From contig JAQJVL010001202.1 of NCBI GenBank assembly GCA_035578905.1, positions 62,001 through 126,000 of the forward strand: DNA of 64,000 nucleotides, in the 5' to 3' direction. Below the pieces are notes generated by a model. That model ran no database searches, had not been told where the DNA came from, and was given only the letters and a program-made list of their open reading frames with translations. Each line of letters opens with the position of its first letter. The first letter of the stretch is position 1. Position numbers and translations under genes: made by a program. Below, piece by piece: positions 49,061 through 59,487 of this stretch. The stretch comes from Stictocephala bisonia (lineage: Eukaryota; Arthropoda; Insecta; Hemiptera; Membracidae).

Positions 49061-49178
49061 ACTGTTTCTGGTTCATTGAATTGTTACTTATATGATACAT
49101 TCATAAAATCATTACAAGTATGAATGTTTTCATACTTTTAACATTTTATAATTTATAATTGCCAATAAGTTGTTTTTA
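49061..49178 (+). repeat. 120-bp direct repeat, right copy
   Basis: Matches 47256-47375; the two copies flank the minisatellite array. Confidence 0.75.
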
Positions 49179-50199
49179 ATTCTCAATAGTTTTATATCCT
49201 TATTGAGTCTAAAGGCTACACTAAAGGTAACAAACAAATTGATAGATAAAAGTAAATATAGTACAAAATAAAACATTGACTATAATTCTAGTGATAAGTA
49301 AGTAGATAATTTGTATACAATCTTTAGCAGTGATACCTACAATTTTCTCACTACAAACTGAAATGAAAAAGAAGGATTAGTTTTCAATCAAACTCTCTGA
49401 TAAATAACACCATATTTCTGTAAAACAAATAGCTGATAGCTGATGACTGTATTGTTACTTACTATTGGGTATAGACCTTCAGTTGTAGATATAGGGATGT
49501 TTAGGTATGTTTTCATGATATTGCCATTTATGATTGTAAGATAAGACGTTTTTGGAACCTACTACATAAATGACTAGGTGTTTACGAACCAAATACAGCT
49601 CACACATGTTATTCTATGCAATAAATATGTAAATATGCTGCAATCACTGTTTGTATTCTCCATGTATATCAGAGGTGGACCATGTTGATTCACTGAGGTT
49701 TCCAGTAAGAATCAACATATAGTTCTCGTTAAGGTTTGCTTTGGCTATTACTAAGCTGCAAAACTTAACTTCACGAACTTAACTGTTCGAATTAATTACA
49801 AAAACTGTTCTATTTTAGGAATTGTGGTGTTAGCCTTTGATGTGGATTTTAATTATCATGGGTTTTTCTTTTATCACTTGTTATTGTTCAACAGCTGTAT
49901 TCATAGTTGATGAACAAACATTAGAATTAGAATGTTTAGGATTGGTTAACTTATAAGTGAATAATTATTATATTTTATTACAAGGATTACAGTTTTTCCT
50001 TTCTTCAAAAACGACGTTACATACAAGATTTTTGTCTTTGTTTACTACGTAAATTTGTCCGTATTAAAAGGAATAATTTCTCAATTTTAAACGTTTTAAA
50101 CCAATGGCCTCAACTGAAATAGTGTGACTATGAAGCAGTATGTAAAAAACATAAGTCAATAAATTATGATGAGCTAATAAGGTAAATAATAAACATATG
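49179..50199. other. no gene seen
   Basis: AT-rich DNA without recognisable features. Confidence 0.45.
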
Positions 50200-51074
50200 C
50201 AGGGTGATCCAAAAGTAAAGTGCCAAACTCCGGGAAATGGTAATGTAGGTCAATATAAACAGAAAATCAAGAATGCATTTTTTTTCAAAAACGCTTCGTT
50301 TACCAGATATCTACCATTTAGTTTTTTCACAACAGAATTTTTATCTCCAAATTTGCTCAACCGATCTCTATAAAACTTGCTAAGCATGTTAAAATAACAA
50401 AGAACTATCGTAGAAAAAAGTCAACTTGATCCAGTTTTAAATTTTAAAATAGTGACAATTTTAACTTTTTAAATGGAAATTGTGGGAAAACGGCAAAAAT
50501 ATCAAACGTTATTAAGGGCGTTTTTCAGAAAATGTTATTACCAATCTGTCAATATGAAAAAAAAAAATTAGAACTGGAAAAAAATAATTTAGACACATTG
50601 ACATTTGTGTTAAGAGGCAGTAAAAAAACTAAAACAAATTACTTTTTTGCCGTCTCTCAACACAATGTCAACGTGTCTTAGTTGTTCTTTGCCTGATTCT
50701 AATTGTTTTTATACTGACAGATTGGTAGTAAAATTGTCTAAAAAACCGTGTTCGTAGTAATGTTTATAATTTTTTGCCATTTTCCCGCAATTTCTGTCTA
50801 GATATTTAAAATGGATGCTATATTTGGATTTTAAATTGAATCAAGTTGACTTTTTTCTACAATAGGTCTGTATTATTTTAACATGCTTAGCGAGTTTCAT
50901 AAAGATCAGTTAAGTCAACTCGGAGATAAAAATTCTTTTGTGAGAAACAGAATGGCGGATATCTGGTAAACCAAGCGTTAAAAAACAAAAAACAAATGTA
51001 TTCTTGATTTTATCTTTATTTTAACTTGCATAACCATTTCTCGAAGTTTCGCACTTAACTTTTCAGACACCCTG
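50200..51074. mobile_element. 875-bp fold-back element, mariner-like ends
   Basis: The left end CAGGGTGATCCAAAAGTAAA and the complement of the right end CAGGGTGTCTGAAAAGTTAA match. The inverted similarity continues almost to the middle (about 50640): for example GAAAATCAAGAATGCATTTT, AAAGTCAACTTGATCC and CCAATCTGTCAATATGAAAA all have complements in the right half. Arms are therefore about 430 bp. TATA-rich flanks fit a TA target. It has no ORF. Confidence 0.85.
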
Positions 51075-52250
51075 TATATAGACTGTTTATATGTTTGTAT
51101 ATACAGCCTGTTTTTGGAAGTCAATAAATTGACTTCTACACTCTTCCACTTCCCCTAGCTCTGGCAACTTCCACTCCATCCATGAGAGAAATTTTTTATG
51201 AACGAACTTATTGGTTGAATTTTGGTTAAATCGGTCCATGAAGTAGCATCATTTTTACTTCTTTTTCATGCAAAATACCTGCTTTGCCGTTAAAGTTAGT
51301 CACACATTAAAAGTAGCCAAATTGACTACGCAAGTTTTAATGTAACTGTAAAGAAAATGATTAAACAAATTAAAATTTATTGTTTTCATACCCACTGATT
51401 TACTGGTATAAATACCTCAAGTTATTCTTTCCTCCATGAAACCAGAGCTAAGAGATCTGTCTGAGTAGTGAATGTTCTCATACATTTATTTATGGAATAT
51501 AAATGCGTTAAGTGACACACAGACGAGTAAAGTTTTGTATTTTAAGTTAAAACTTAATACTAGTTACAAACTAAAAAAAAAAAATATATGTATATAATAC
51601 ATTAATGGATATTAGACTTTATGTACCATGTAATAAGAATAAATGATGGAACAATTTTGCACGCTATTAAGTGTAGTCTAGTCACATTTTAATCTTAGTA
51701 GCTAGTTGTTAGTTACTTTTGAAAAATATGAAGAATAATACGGTCAAGTTTATAAATAACTTAATCAAATATAGAAGAAGTAAGTTATAAACAAAAGGCA
51801 TTTATTTAAGTAATATGATAACGAATCTTATGATTTATTTCATTTATAAGATATTTATTACTAATATTATTCTACGTAACCAATAATTATTTTACGTAAA
51901 TTAATAAACGCAATTGAGTGATTGTCAGTTGATGAGAATGCAAAAATAACACTATTGATTAAATTGTAATCTATTATAATTGTTGATTGCTAATTTTAAC
52001 TTAATAAATGTTAGTAGATGTTGGTAGGCCTGTCCTACCTGTGTGTACAGCCGATGTTTCGCTCCAGAGTTTTAATTTATTTTAAACAGGTTTTCTATAT
52101 GTGACTATGTTTTTACTGTTCAGTAACATTTGCCCAGGTAGTTACTTCTTATCTTTTATTTGTCTTATTTTTACTTTTTTTTTTTTACTCTTTTACTTCT
52201 TATAGTTTATTAGTTACAACATGGACATTTATTTGACGTGTAACGTGAGT
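51075..52250. other. no gene seen
   Basis: AT-rich DNA. A 9-bp-arm hairpin (GAAGTCAATAAATTGACTTC) lies at about 51118-51137. Confidence 0.45.
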
Positions 52251-52614
52251 AATTCAACCGTTTCCAATCAGTCATAGTTGACTAGGTTAGACGTGAATGT
52301 ATAACCTGCTCTACACACACGCTGCAGAACTGTTCACTATCTAAAGGCTATCAACAACAATTCCAAGCGTTTCCTTTATCAGTTGAAATAGCGTTATCGG
52401 AACAGCTTCTGACTTCACTTGTGAAGGTCGCCAGTTCAAATCCCACTGGTTGTGTTAACTTTTTGCTTCCAATAATATATTACAGTATTGATACTTTGGT
52501 TTCCTACATTACACAAACAATTTTATTGCTTTGTTTTTGTTACCAAACTTTTTTATTTGTGTGTTTTATTTTAACATAATTTCTTCTCTTTTTTTATTTT
52601 TATTTAACACAAAA

Positions 52615-55149
52615 ATGACATTTGTCTTGGAAGTAACTATAAATGGCAAAGACACTATTTTATTTAATAACAACAAGTACCGTGAGAGCTATCCAGTGAA
52701 AAGTGGAGATATTGTGTGGCGTTGTCTGGGGAGAACCTGCAAAGCTTCTATAAGGACTAATAAAGAAAAAACTGAAATTTTCTTAGCTAATGAAATACAT
52801 AGTGGGTCTCATCCAGTAACCATGAGAGCCCTGACATCAACACCGCCTCAGAAAAGAAGCTGCTCTGGTGCTGGGTCTCCTTTTAATGCATCTGATACGC
52901 CCCACTCCACCGAATCCACTGAGTCGCCCTGCCCCACAACACAACCTGCTGATGCATCTGCTTCTTACAGCGGTGACTCCCTACCCGTTTCCCCGGTCTC
53001 ATCCGAGAACTCAGTTTTGGAGTTGGAGGTCTCACGACTCCGGAGGGAGTTATCAAATCTAAATGACGAAAGACGCACGCTTTTGGATCACTCAATTGAG
53101 TCGGATACCCGTCTGCTACAGTTCACAGACCAGATTTTTGTACCGAACACTCCCAATCATATTGAACCTAACATGGAACAAACTATTGTAGAAACACAAT
53201 CCCAAATTGAAAATGAAAATTTAGCTCTTAAGGCAAATGTTAACACCTTAGAATCTAAGCTAAGTAATACAATTAATGAGTTAAGGAACCTTATATTAGT
53301 TTTGTCTGAAAAAGAAAACTTGTTATCCAAACTCTTCAAAGATATCGATAAGTATCAAATTGACAAACTAGTTTTAGAGGTTAATGTCACTGACATGAAA
53401 AACGAAATGGAGCAAGCCAGAGCTAAATCTTGGCTGGAAAGTAGGTGGGTTGAGGATTCAATCCTGGAAACATATTTTCAAAAGTTTAATGAGTGTAGTA
53501 AAAACTCCTTGTACAAAACGTTATTTTTGGGACCCTCGATGACACAAATTTTAAGACATGGGGATGTAGTTGATGTCCAACTTTTGCTTCAACAACTTAG
53601 TATTAATAGCTTTGATTATATATTTTGCTGTGTTGGAAATAACTCTGTTTCTGCTGTGTCAGACGAGGGCAATCATTGGAGTTTGATGTTAGTTGATAAA
53701 TTAAGAAAATCTGTTTTTCATTTCGACTCTCTTTCTAAAACTAACTTCTTGTCAGCTGAGCAGGTAGTAAATAAACTCCCTTTTCATTTAAGTGATATCA
53801 TTGAAGTAGATTGTCCACAACAAAATAACAATTTTGAATGTGGAATAAATGTCTTAGTAAATACGAAACTTGTATACGAAGGATATTGTAAAAGGTTAAC
53901 ACCTTCCCATATGTCTTTCATGGAATGGTATACTAAATATCAAGATGGTTTCATTGCGTTTAGTAGCCCTGGTGTCACTGAACCTGTGACAAGAGTTTGT
54001 GAGGCTAGGTCGCCCTGCGGTGGAACGCTGAAACCAGTTACCCCAGCATATGTTCCCTCACCTGGTGTTAAGGAAACAGTTACTTCTAATGTTCATAAAA
54101 AATGTAAAACATCCAGTCAGCAAAAAAATATTGAATGGAATTTAGTTGCAAATAAAAATAAGCACTGTGATGAAAAAAATATAAAATCTAAGCCTACTTC
54201 TATGATCACAACTGTTAACTGTAATAATAGATTTGATCTTTTAAGTGAATATGATAGTAGTGAGAAAAATGTGTTTGATGCTTGTAATCAAATCAATAGT
54301 AATTGCAATGGCTTAATTAGTAATAGTGTTACTAAGGCTAAGTTAAATTGTAAGCCTAGAAGGAAAAGTCTGCCAAATTCAGCTGCTAACTTAACTGATC
54401 ATTCGGACAGTTTTACTGAAAGTGGCTTAGCTGTCAGGGATGTTGTAAATGAAAACAGTAGCAATTTAAAATTTGACAACAAAGTTTTATTAATAGGAGA
54501 TTCGATTATCCGTTATGCTAGTGAACAAAGTGAAATTAGAGGGGCTATGGTGGAATGTGTTCCAGGAAGTAGAATAAAAAATATTAAAGACAGGCTGTTA
54601 AAATATACTGGACGTGATCTCTCTGTAATGTACGTACATGTAGGGACAAATAACCTTAGAAAGTATTATAGAGGGAAGGCAGGCTACAATGGGGGTCACG
54701 GTAAACGTGAGGCCCTCCATGACATGGCCGACTTACTATTTACCATTAAAACCAATTTTCCCAATACTATGGTTTTTATTAACAGTATCTTGGTTAGATC
54801 GGATATCACATACAAAGCTCTTTTTAGTTTTAATGAACAGCTTGAATTAATGTGCAGTAATTTCAATGTAAATTTTGTTGAGGCAAATTGTTGGGTAAGG
54901 AGACAACATCTTACAAGGGATGGTCAACACCTTAATAGAAGTGGTAATTATCAATTGGGAAGTCTATTTTCTAGAGTGTTTACTGCGGCTTTAAATCACT
55001 TTCATATGTATGTCACTGATGCAGACTTGTCTTGTGCCACTGACAAGGGTAGTGATGCTGGAGAAGAATCAGTTTATCCTACAGGTTCTGGTATAGTTCA
55101 AGATACAGAGTCTCCTTTTTTAGAGAAAACAGCCCAAAACACGTTGTAA
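52615..55149 (+). CDS. LINE ORF1: FLYWCH finger, coiled coil, Ulp1/SENP8-like protease, SGNH esterase
   Basis: I start at the ATG 52615 (AAAAATGA context); the frame is open further up but without ATG. The product has 844 residues. Residues 1-70 are a FLYWCH-type zinc finger (W35, C37, C42, H62, H66). A Ser/Pro/Thr-rich linker and coiled coils (about 130-160 and 200-275) follow. About 300-420 is a C48 cysteine protease fold: HWSLMLVD (H354), FHFDSL (D371), PQQNNNFECGINVL (Q402, C409), closest in wording to SENP8/NEDP1-type deneddylases. A lysine-rich linker follows, then an SGNH hydrolase (about 624-800): GDS (S630), PGS (G651), GTNN (N679), DGQH (D769, H772). ORF1 proteins bind element RNA; the esterase is known from CR1 ORF1. 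The protease's role is unknown. Confidence 0.9.
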   Translation: MTFVLEVTINGKDTILFNNNKYRESYPVKSGDIVWRCLGRTCKASIRTNKEKTEIFLANEIHSGSHPVTMRALTSTPPQKRSCSGAGSPFNASDTPHSTESTESPCPTTQPADASASYSGDSLPVSPVSSENSVLELEVSRLRRELSNLNDERRTLLDHSIESDTRLLQFTDQIFVPNTPNHIEPNMEQTIVETQSQIENENLALKANVNTLESKLSNTINELRNLILVLSEKENLLSKLFKDIDKYQIDKLVLEVNVTDMKNEMEQARAKSWLESRWVEDSILETYFQKFNECSKNSLYKTLFLGPSMTQILRHGDVVDVQLLLQQLSINSFDYIFCCVGNNSVSAVSDEGNHWSLMLVDKLRKSVFHFDSLSKTNFLSAEQVVNKLPFHLSDIIEVDCPQQNNNFECGINVLVNTKLVYEGYCKRLTPSHMSFMEWYTKYQDGFIAFSSPGVTEPVTRVCEARSPCGGTLKPVTPAYVPSPGVKETVTSNVHKKCKTSSQQKNIEWNLVANKNKHCDEKNIKSKPTSMITTVNCNNRFDLLSEYDSSEKNVFDACNQINSNCNGLISNSVTKAKLNCKPRRKSLPNSAANLTDHSDSFTESGLAVRDVVNENSSNLKFDNKVLLIGDSIIRYASEQSEIRGAMVECVPGSRIKNIKDRLLKYTGRDLSVMYVHVGTNNLRKYYRGKAGYNGGHGKREALHDMADLLFTIKTNFPNTMVFINSILVRSDITYKALFSFNEQLELMCSNFNVNFVEANCWVRRQHLTRDGQHLNRSGNYQLGSLFSRVFTAALNHFHMYVTDADLSCATDKGSDAGEESVYPTGSGIVQDTESPFLEKTAQNTL

Positions 55150-58053
55150 ACAGCACACTCTCATACAGAAATCTGAAAATAGTCCACCACAACGTGCAGG
55201 GCCTGTCTGGTAAACTTGAAGCTTTTCAGATATTTATTGATGCTGAAGATCCGGATATTGTTTGCCTCTCTGAGCATCATTTGAGAGATTTTGAGTTTAA
55301 CACTGTATATTTGTATGGATTTAGTAGCATCTCAACATTTTGTCGGAAAACCACCCAAAAGGGAGGCGTTTGTATTTTTAGTAAATCATCTTTGGAGGTC
55401 GAGGAAATAGATGTTTCACGCTTTTGTTTAGAGGGTAAGTGTGAGCTTGCTGCAGCTAAATTTAAATTAGTTATTAATCCTTTGCTAATAATTACGGTTT
55501 ACAAGCCATTGCCATTTTCTGCGTCTTTACATGAACATGAGATTTTTTTCAAGTGTTTGTCAGATTGTCTTGAAAAGGTTATAAGTCCTGAAGTCAACAC
55601 TATTATTGTGGGTGACTTTAATGTTGATTTGTCAGTTTCAAATATTAAAGTTGATAAGTTAACTCATATTATGTCATCACATGGCTTAGTAAACAAGATT
55701 AAGTCATTCACTAGGGAATTTAAAAATTCCAAGTCATTGCTAGACCATATTTATACAGATCTCTCGAATGATGACCTGGAATGTTCAGTTTTGATTACAG
55801 CAATGTCCGACCACCATGGCCAAGTTGCAAATTTACGATTGTTAAATCCGGTCGTCACTGAGCGTCCCAAATATTTACTCTGTAGACCATTCTATGATGA
55901 AAATGTCCAACTCTTCTGTTGTCTTCTAAGTAAAGAATCATGGACAGATGTCTATAAAGCCACAACTATGGAAGATAAAATGTGCCTTTTTGAATCTACA
56001 TTCCGTTTCTATTTTGAACAGGTTTTTACAGAGAAAAAGGTAAAGATACGCAAAAATGTTTCTCGTACTAAAATTGTTTTAAGTAATGAGCAGTTGAGGT
56101 TGCGGGAAATGGTTATCCACTTGTATTATGCGACTAAAGATTTGGATAGTTCTGACGAAAGGAGACAACATTATTTATCTTTGAAGAGACAGTACAAGTC
56201 CAGCATTAGGTTATCTAAGTCATCGAAAGTACGTGATATGATACAGAAATCATCTAACAAAAATAAAACTATTTGGAGCATAGTTAATGAAAGTAGAGGT
56301 AAAACAAATCGTTCTTCTAGTGCCCCTAAATCTCTCAAAAATTCACAAGGCATCGAAATTAGTGACCCGAAAGTGCTTTCAAATATGCTTAATGACTTTT
56401 TTATTGATGTATCGGGTTCGTCTCTTGTAAGTGATTTTCCTTCGTTTTTAAATCAAATGCATCATGATTCTACTGCTTCCTCGTTCTTTTTGTTACCTGT
56501 TTCTAAGTCTGAGGTAAGAGAAATTATTAGATCTCTAAAACCTAAATCAAGTGCTGGCCATGATAATGTATCATCTAACCTGGTCAAACAATGCTGTGAA
56601 TTTCTTGCTGAGCCACTTGAACATCTCATAAACTGTTCGTTTGAAACAGGAGTGTTTCCAGATTTTCTGAAGCTGTCCGTAGTGAAGCCATTACACAAAA
56701 AAAGGAAGAACTGACGCTCTGGAAAATTTTAGACCTATTTCAATCTCATCAACCTTCTCTAATGTGTTTGAAAGGGCTGTTTTTAACCGGCTATGGTGTT
56801 TTATAGATCACAAGAAAATCTTGTTCAATAACCAATTTGGATTTGTCAAGGGAAAATCGACTGTCAATGCAATTTTTACTCTTATTGACAAAGTAGTTAG
56901 AGCATTAGATGATGGTAAAGCAGTTTCTGGGGTCTTCTTTGATCTTCGGAAGGCTTTTGACATGGTTCCACGCAAACGCTTATTAGAAAAGCTTGAGTTT
57001 ATCGGAGTAAGGGGAGTGTCAAATAGTTGGTTTTCATCCTATCTCAAAGAGCGTCGTCAAGTTGTTGAAATGTCTTTTAATGACTCGAATACTCTAAAGC
57101 GATGCTACTCAAATGTGCAAATAGTTAAGGCGGGTGTACCACAGGGCTCAATACTTGGGCCCCTGTTATTTATTATTTACATCAATGATCTGTGGAGTTG
57201 TGTGATGGACGCTCAGTTATGTTTGGTCGCTGACGACACATCGATTGTTGTAGATAAGCAGGTTCGTGAGGTGATGGAAATGAGTACTTTTATGGAGTCA
57301 AATAGTATTGTTCAGTGGATTAAGGAAAACGGTTTGGTCATAAATGCTGACAAAACAACTTTGATTGACTTCTCAATTATTCTTAACGAGAATATTGATC
57401 TTAGTGTCTTGGTAGATGATGCTGAGATTTGCTCTGAGGAGGCTGTGAAGTTTTTGGGCATATCAATTGACAGGCATTTAACCTTTTCTGTCCACATTGA
57501 GATGGTAGCTCGAAAGATATGCTCAGGTATTTTCGTACTTCGAAGACTTTCACATTTTGTGAACGCTGAAGTGCTACTCACAACGTATTACGCTCTTGTT
57601 TTCCCTTTTCTTACATATGCTGTTGTCATCTGGGGATCTGAATGTACCCGCACTCAACAGATATTTGTACTGCAAAAGAAAGCAGTGAGGATCATAGCTG
57701 GTTTTCGTTCTAGACAATCATGTAAATCCATTTTCAAACAATTAAAACTACTTACCTTCCCTTGCATTTTTATTTTTCAAACGTTACTTTTTCTGAAACA
57801 AAACCATAGTATTTTCCAGCCCCTTGAACCAAGTTCAAAGTATGACTTAAGAAATAAAAATAAACTCAATATACCCTACCATAGCACTTCCTTTTTTAAA
57901 AAACACACATATTATAATGCCACTACTTTTTTTAATGCCCTTCCCTCTGACCTAAAAGCTGAAAAAGATTTTAAAACTTTTAAGAGGTCTCTTAAATACT
58001 TTTTGATTCAGGAATGTTTTTATTCAGTTAAAGATTTTTTAGATCATAAATAA
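55056..58053 (+). pseudogene. LINE ORF2: AP endonuclease and reverse transcriptase, one frameshift
   Basis: The frame is open from 55056 without ATG; the first in-frame ATG comes only after half of the endonuclease. The endonuclease has HHNVQGL (about 55182), LSEHHL, VGDFNVDL (about 55610) and SDHHG (about 55808). It nicks target DNA. The RT follows from about 56490 (SSAGHDNVSSNLVKQC), with FFDLRKAFDMV, VPQGSILGPLLF and LVADDTS (57223-57243; Val replaces the usual Tyr or Phe before ADD), then KFLGISIDRHLTF and the C-terminal LIQECFYSVKDFL. There is no RNase H. One extra A in the run at 56697-56703 shifts the frame between the RT fingers and palm; without it the frame runs on to 58053. Confidence 0.9.
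55116..55206 (+). promoter_or_regulatory. putative -1 ribosomal frameshift site
   Basis: TTTTTTA at 55116-55122 is read in ORF1 as CC(T TTT TTA), the X_XXY_YYZ slippery form. A -1 slip enters the ORF2 frame directly. Downstream a stem is predicted: ACAGCCC (55129-55135) with GGGC-c-TGT (55199-55206), and CACGTTGT (55140-55147) with ACAACGTG (55189-55196), leaving a spacer of 6-9 nt. ORF2 has no ATG before its conserved HHNVQGL motif. Frameshifting is inferred and not proven. Confidence 0.65.
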
Positions 58054-58218
58054 CTGTTACAATTTGTTTGTAATAATTACCTTATTTTATTATTACTATA
58101 TTTGTGTAAGGTGTACTTAAAGTGTCTTTCGGTTATTGATATTTATTTGTTCTGATTGTTGACACAGTCCTATGCATGTAATATGTCTTATGGAATAAAG
58201 TTGATTTGATTTGATTTG

Positions 58219-58842
58219 AATAATTATTAAGTTAAGATAATAATATGCCAAAGTGTATTCATTTTATTTAAATGCCTTTTTTTATATTTTGACCATTGAA
58301 CTGTATTATTCTTACTTATTATTCACGGTATATCTTTGAATAATAAATATTCTTTATATTCAGTGTGTTAGGTTTTGCTTTTTATGCAAAAGTAAGTCTT
58401 TAATGTTAACAGGTGATTCTTGGTTCAAATCTTAAGCTACATCTTTTTTATATCTATCATATATGTCTATATAAAAACTACGGTGCCCTTAATCCTTATA
58501 TGAAAAGTGAATAGGGTTCCTGATAAAAAACGTTGTGCTCAGAGAAGAAAATTGCTACTCATATCACATATAATATATAAATATAATCATATATAATATT
58601 TATTTATATTTATATGATGAATCATGTATAAAGTTCATGTCCATTTAATGTGTCAAATTTTTAATTTCATTTTTAATATTTACAATATCAGAAAACATTA
58701 TGATACACTCACTTAGTGATGTTTATTAATTCTAAATTTTTCTCATATCACCTTTTTAGTTTGTTTCTCTACAGTGAGTTCCTTGTACTGAATTCGTCTT
58801 ATTAATTATATGAGATACATTAATTACTATTATTCTTTTGTA
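58219..58842. other. no gene seen
   Basis: AT-rich DNA after the LINE tail, including a TATATAAATATAATC-type repetitive tract near 58566-58610. Confidence 0.45.
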
Positions 58843-59407
58843 TGAAGCCGATCACTGGGATGTGGGTGAATATGAGGAGCGAATGAGTGTATATGAACGA
58901 GTGAAGTTATTGCTACTATCTGAGTCTGACTGCTGTTTCTCAGAAATAACTATTTATTAATAACCCAACAGCCAGGACAGCTAAGGGACCAGCAGCATAA
59001 CGTGGAATCCGTACCTCGTAGTATTGGTCTTTCTTGGCTAACTGACAAGCTTGACAACCATTCCTCTTCCCCACACAACATATGAACATTGACTACCACC
59101 AAACATGGACACCTCAGACCTCTTGTAGTGTCCTTGTCGATGGAAACCATCGAGTGGACTTGGTTTCTCGAAGAACTAGTTCTAAGAAACCCACCAATAC
59201 CACTGTGCGTATATGGGTGGGCGGGTAGGTCAATACCACTGTGCGTGTATAAGTGGGCGGGTGGGTCAATACCACTGTGCGTGTATGGGGTAGGCGGGTG
59301 GGTCAATACCACTGAATCGTGTTGGTATTAAGTGGATCGAGCATAGAACCTATCTCATAAATCTCCTCAACACGTTGTCCCCAAGTAGCTGGGTTACAAC
59401 ACTACAT
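58843..59407 (-). repeat. SINE-like family B copy with a minisatellite insert
   Basis: The complement has the head (GTTGTAACCCAGCTACTTGG at 59386-59405), the middle (TTGTCGATGGAAACCATCGA region) and the 3' half, ending in a tail like family A (ATGTGGGTGAATATGAG, 58859). Between the two parts of the middle section, about 59160-59305, stands foreign sequence: a hairpin AGAACTAGTTCT (59171-59182) and four units of the G-rich minisatellite. Confidence 0.8.
59190..59313. repeat. dispersed G-rich minisatellite, 59.2 kb array
   Basis: Units of AATACCACTGTGCGTGTATG plus GGTGGGCGGGTGGGTC occur in the G-rich orientation with 35-36 bp spacing, and each unit has three G-triplets. The variant TGTGCG (for TGTACG elsewhere) is shared by all units here, so this array spread from a local founder. 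Confidence 0.85.
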
Positions 59408-59487
59408 CATTATTACTGACAGTATAATAAATTATAATCATGTATTAATTATATGGACAATTTAAACTCATATAATTTAGGTGTCGG

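Larger units (their letters stand above)
52250..58218 (+). mobile_element. nearly full-length CR1/Jockey-like LINE
   Basis: The element holds a leader (start uncertain, roughly 52250), ORF1 (52615-55149), ORF2 (frame open from 55056, to 58053) and a short 3' UTR. That UTR has AATAAA at 58193 followed by a (TTGAT)n tail to 58218, a 3' end type usual in CR1-related elements. No target duplication could be found. ORF1 is intact and ORF2 has one frameshift, so the copy is young. The leader carries a tRNA-like stretch at 52390-52455 (GGTCGCCAGTTCAAATCCC). The SGNH esterase in ORF1 supports the CR1/L2 branch; the clade needs an RT phylogeny. Confidence 0.85.

Noticed and set aside
52531..52614. Upstream extension of LINE ORF1
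   Set aside because: The extension begins at TTG and is hydrophobic and T-rich; the first ATG with good context is 52615, directly before the FLYWCH finger.
56697..56703. A7 run as a second programmed frameshift site
   Set aside because: A +1 shift would be needed to restore the frame, while such runs favour -1 slippage; a simple one-base insertion explains it.
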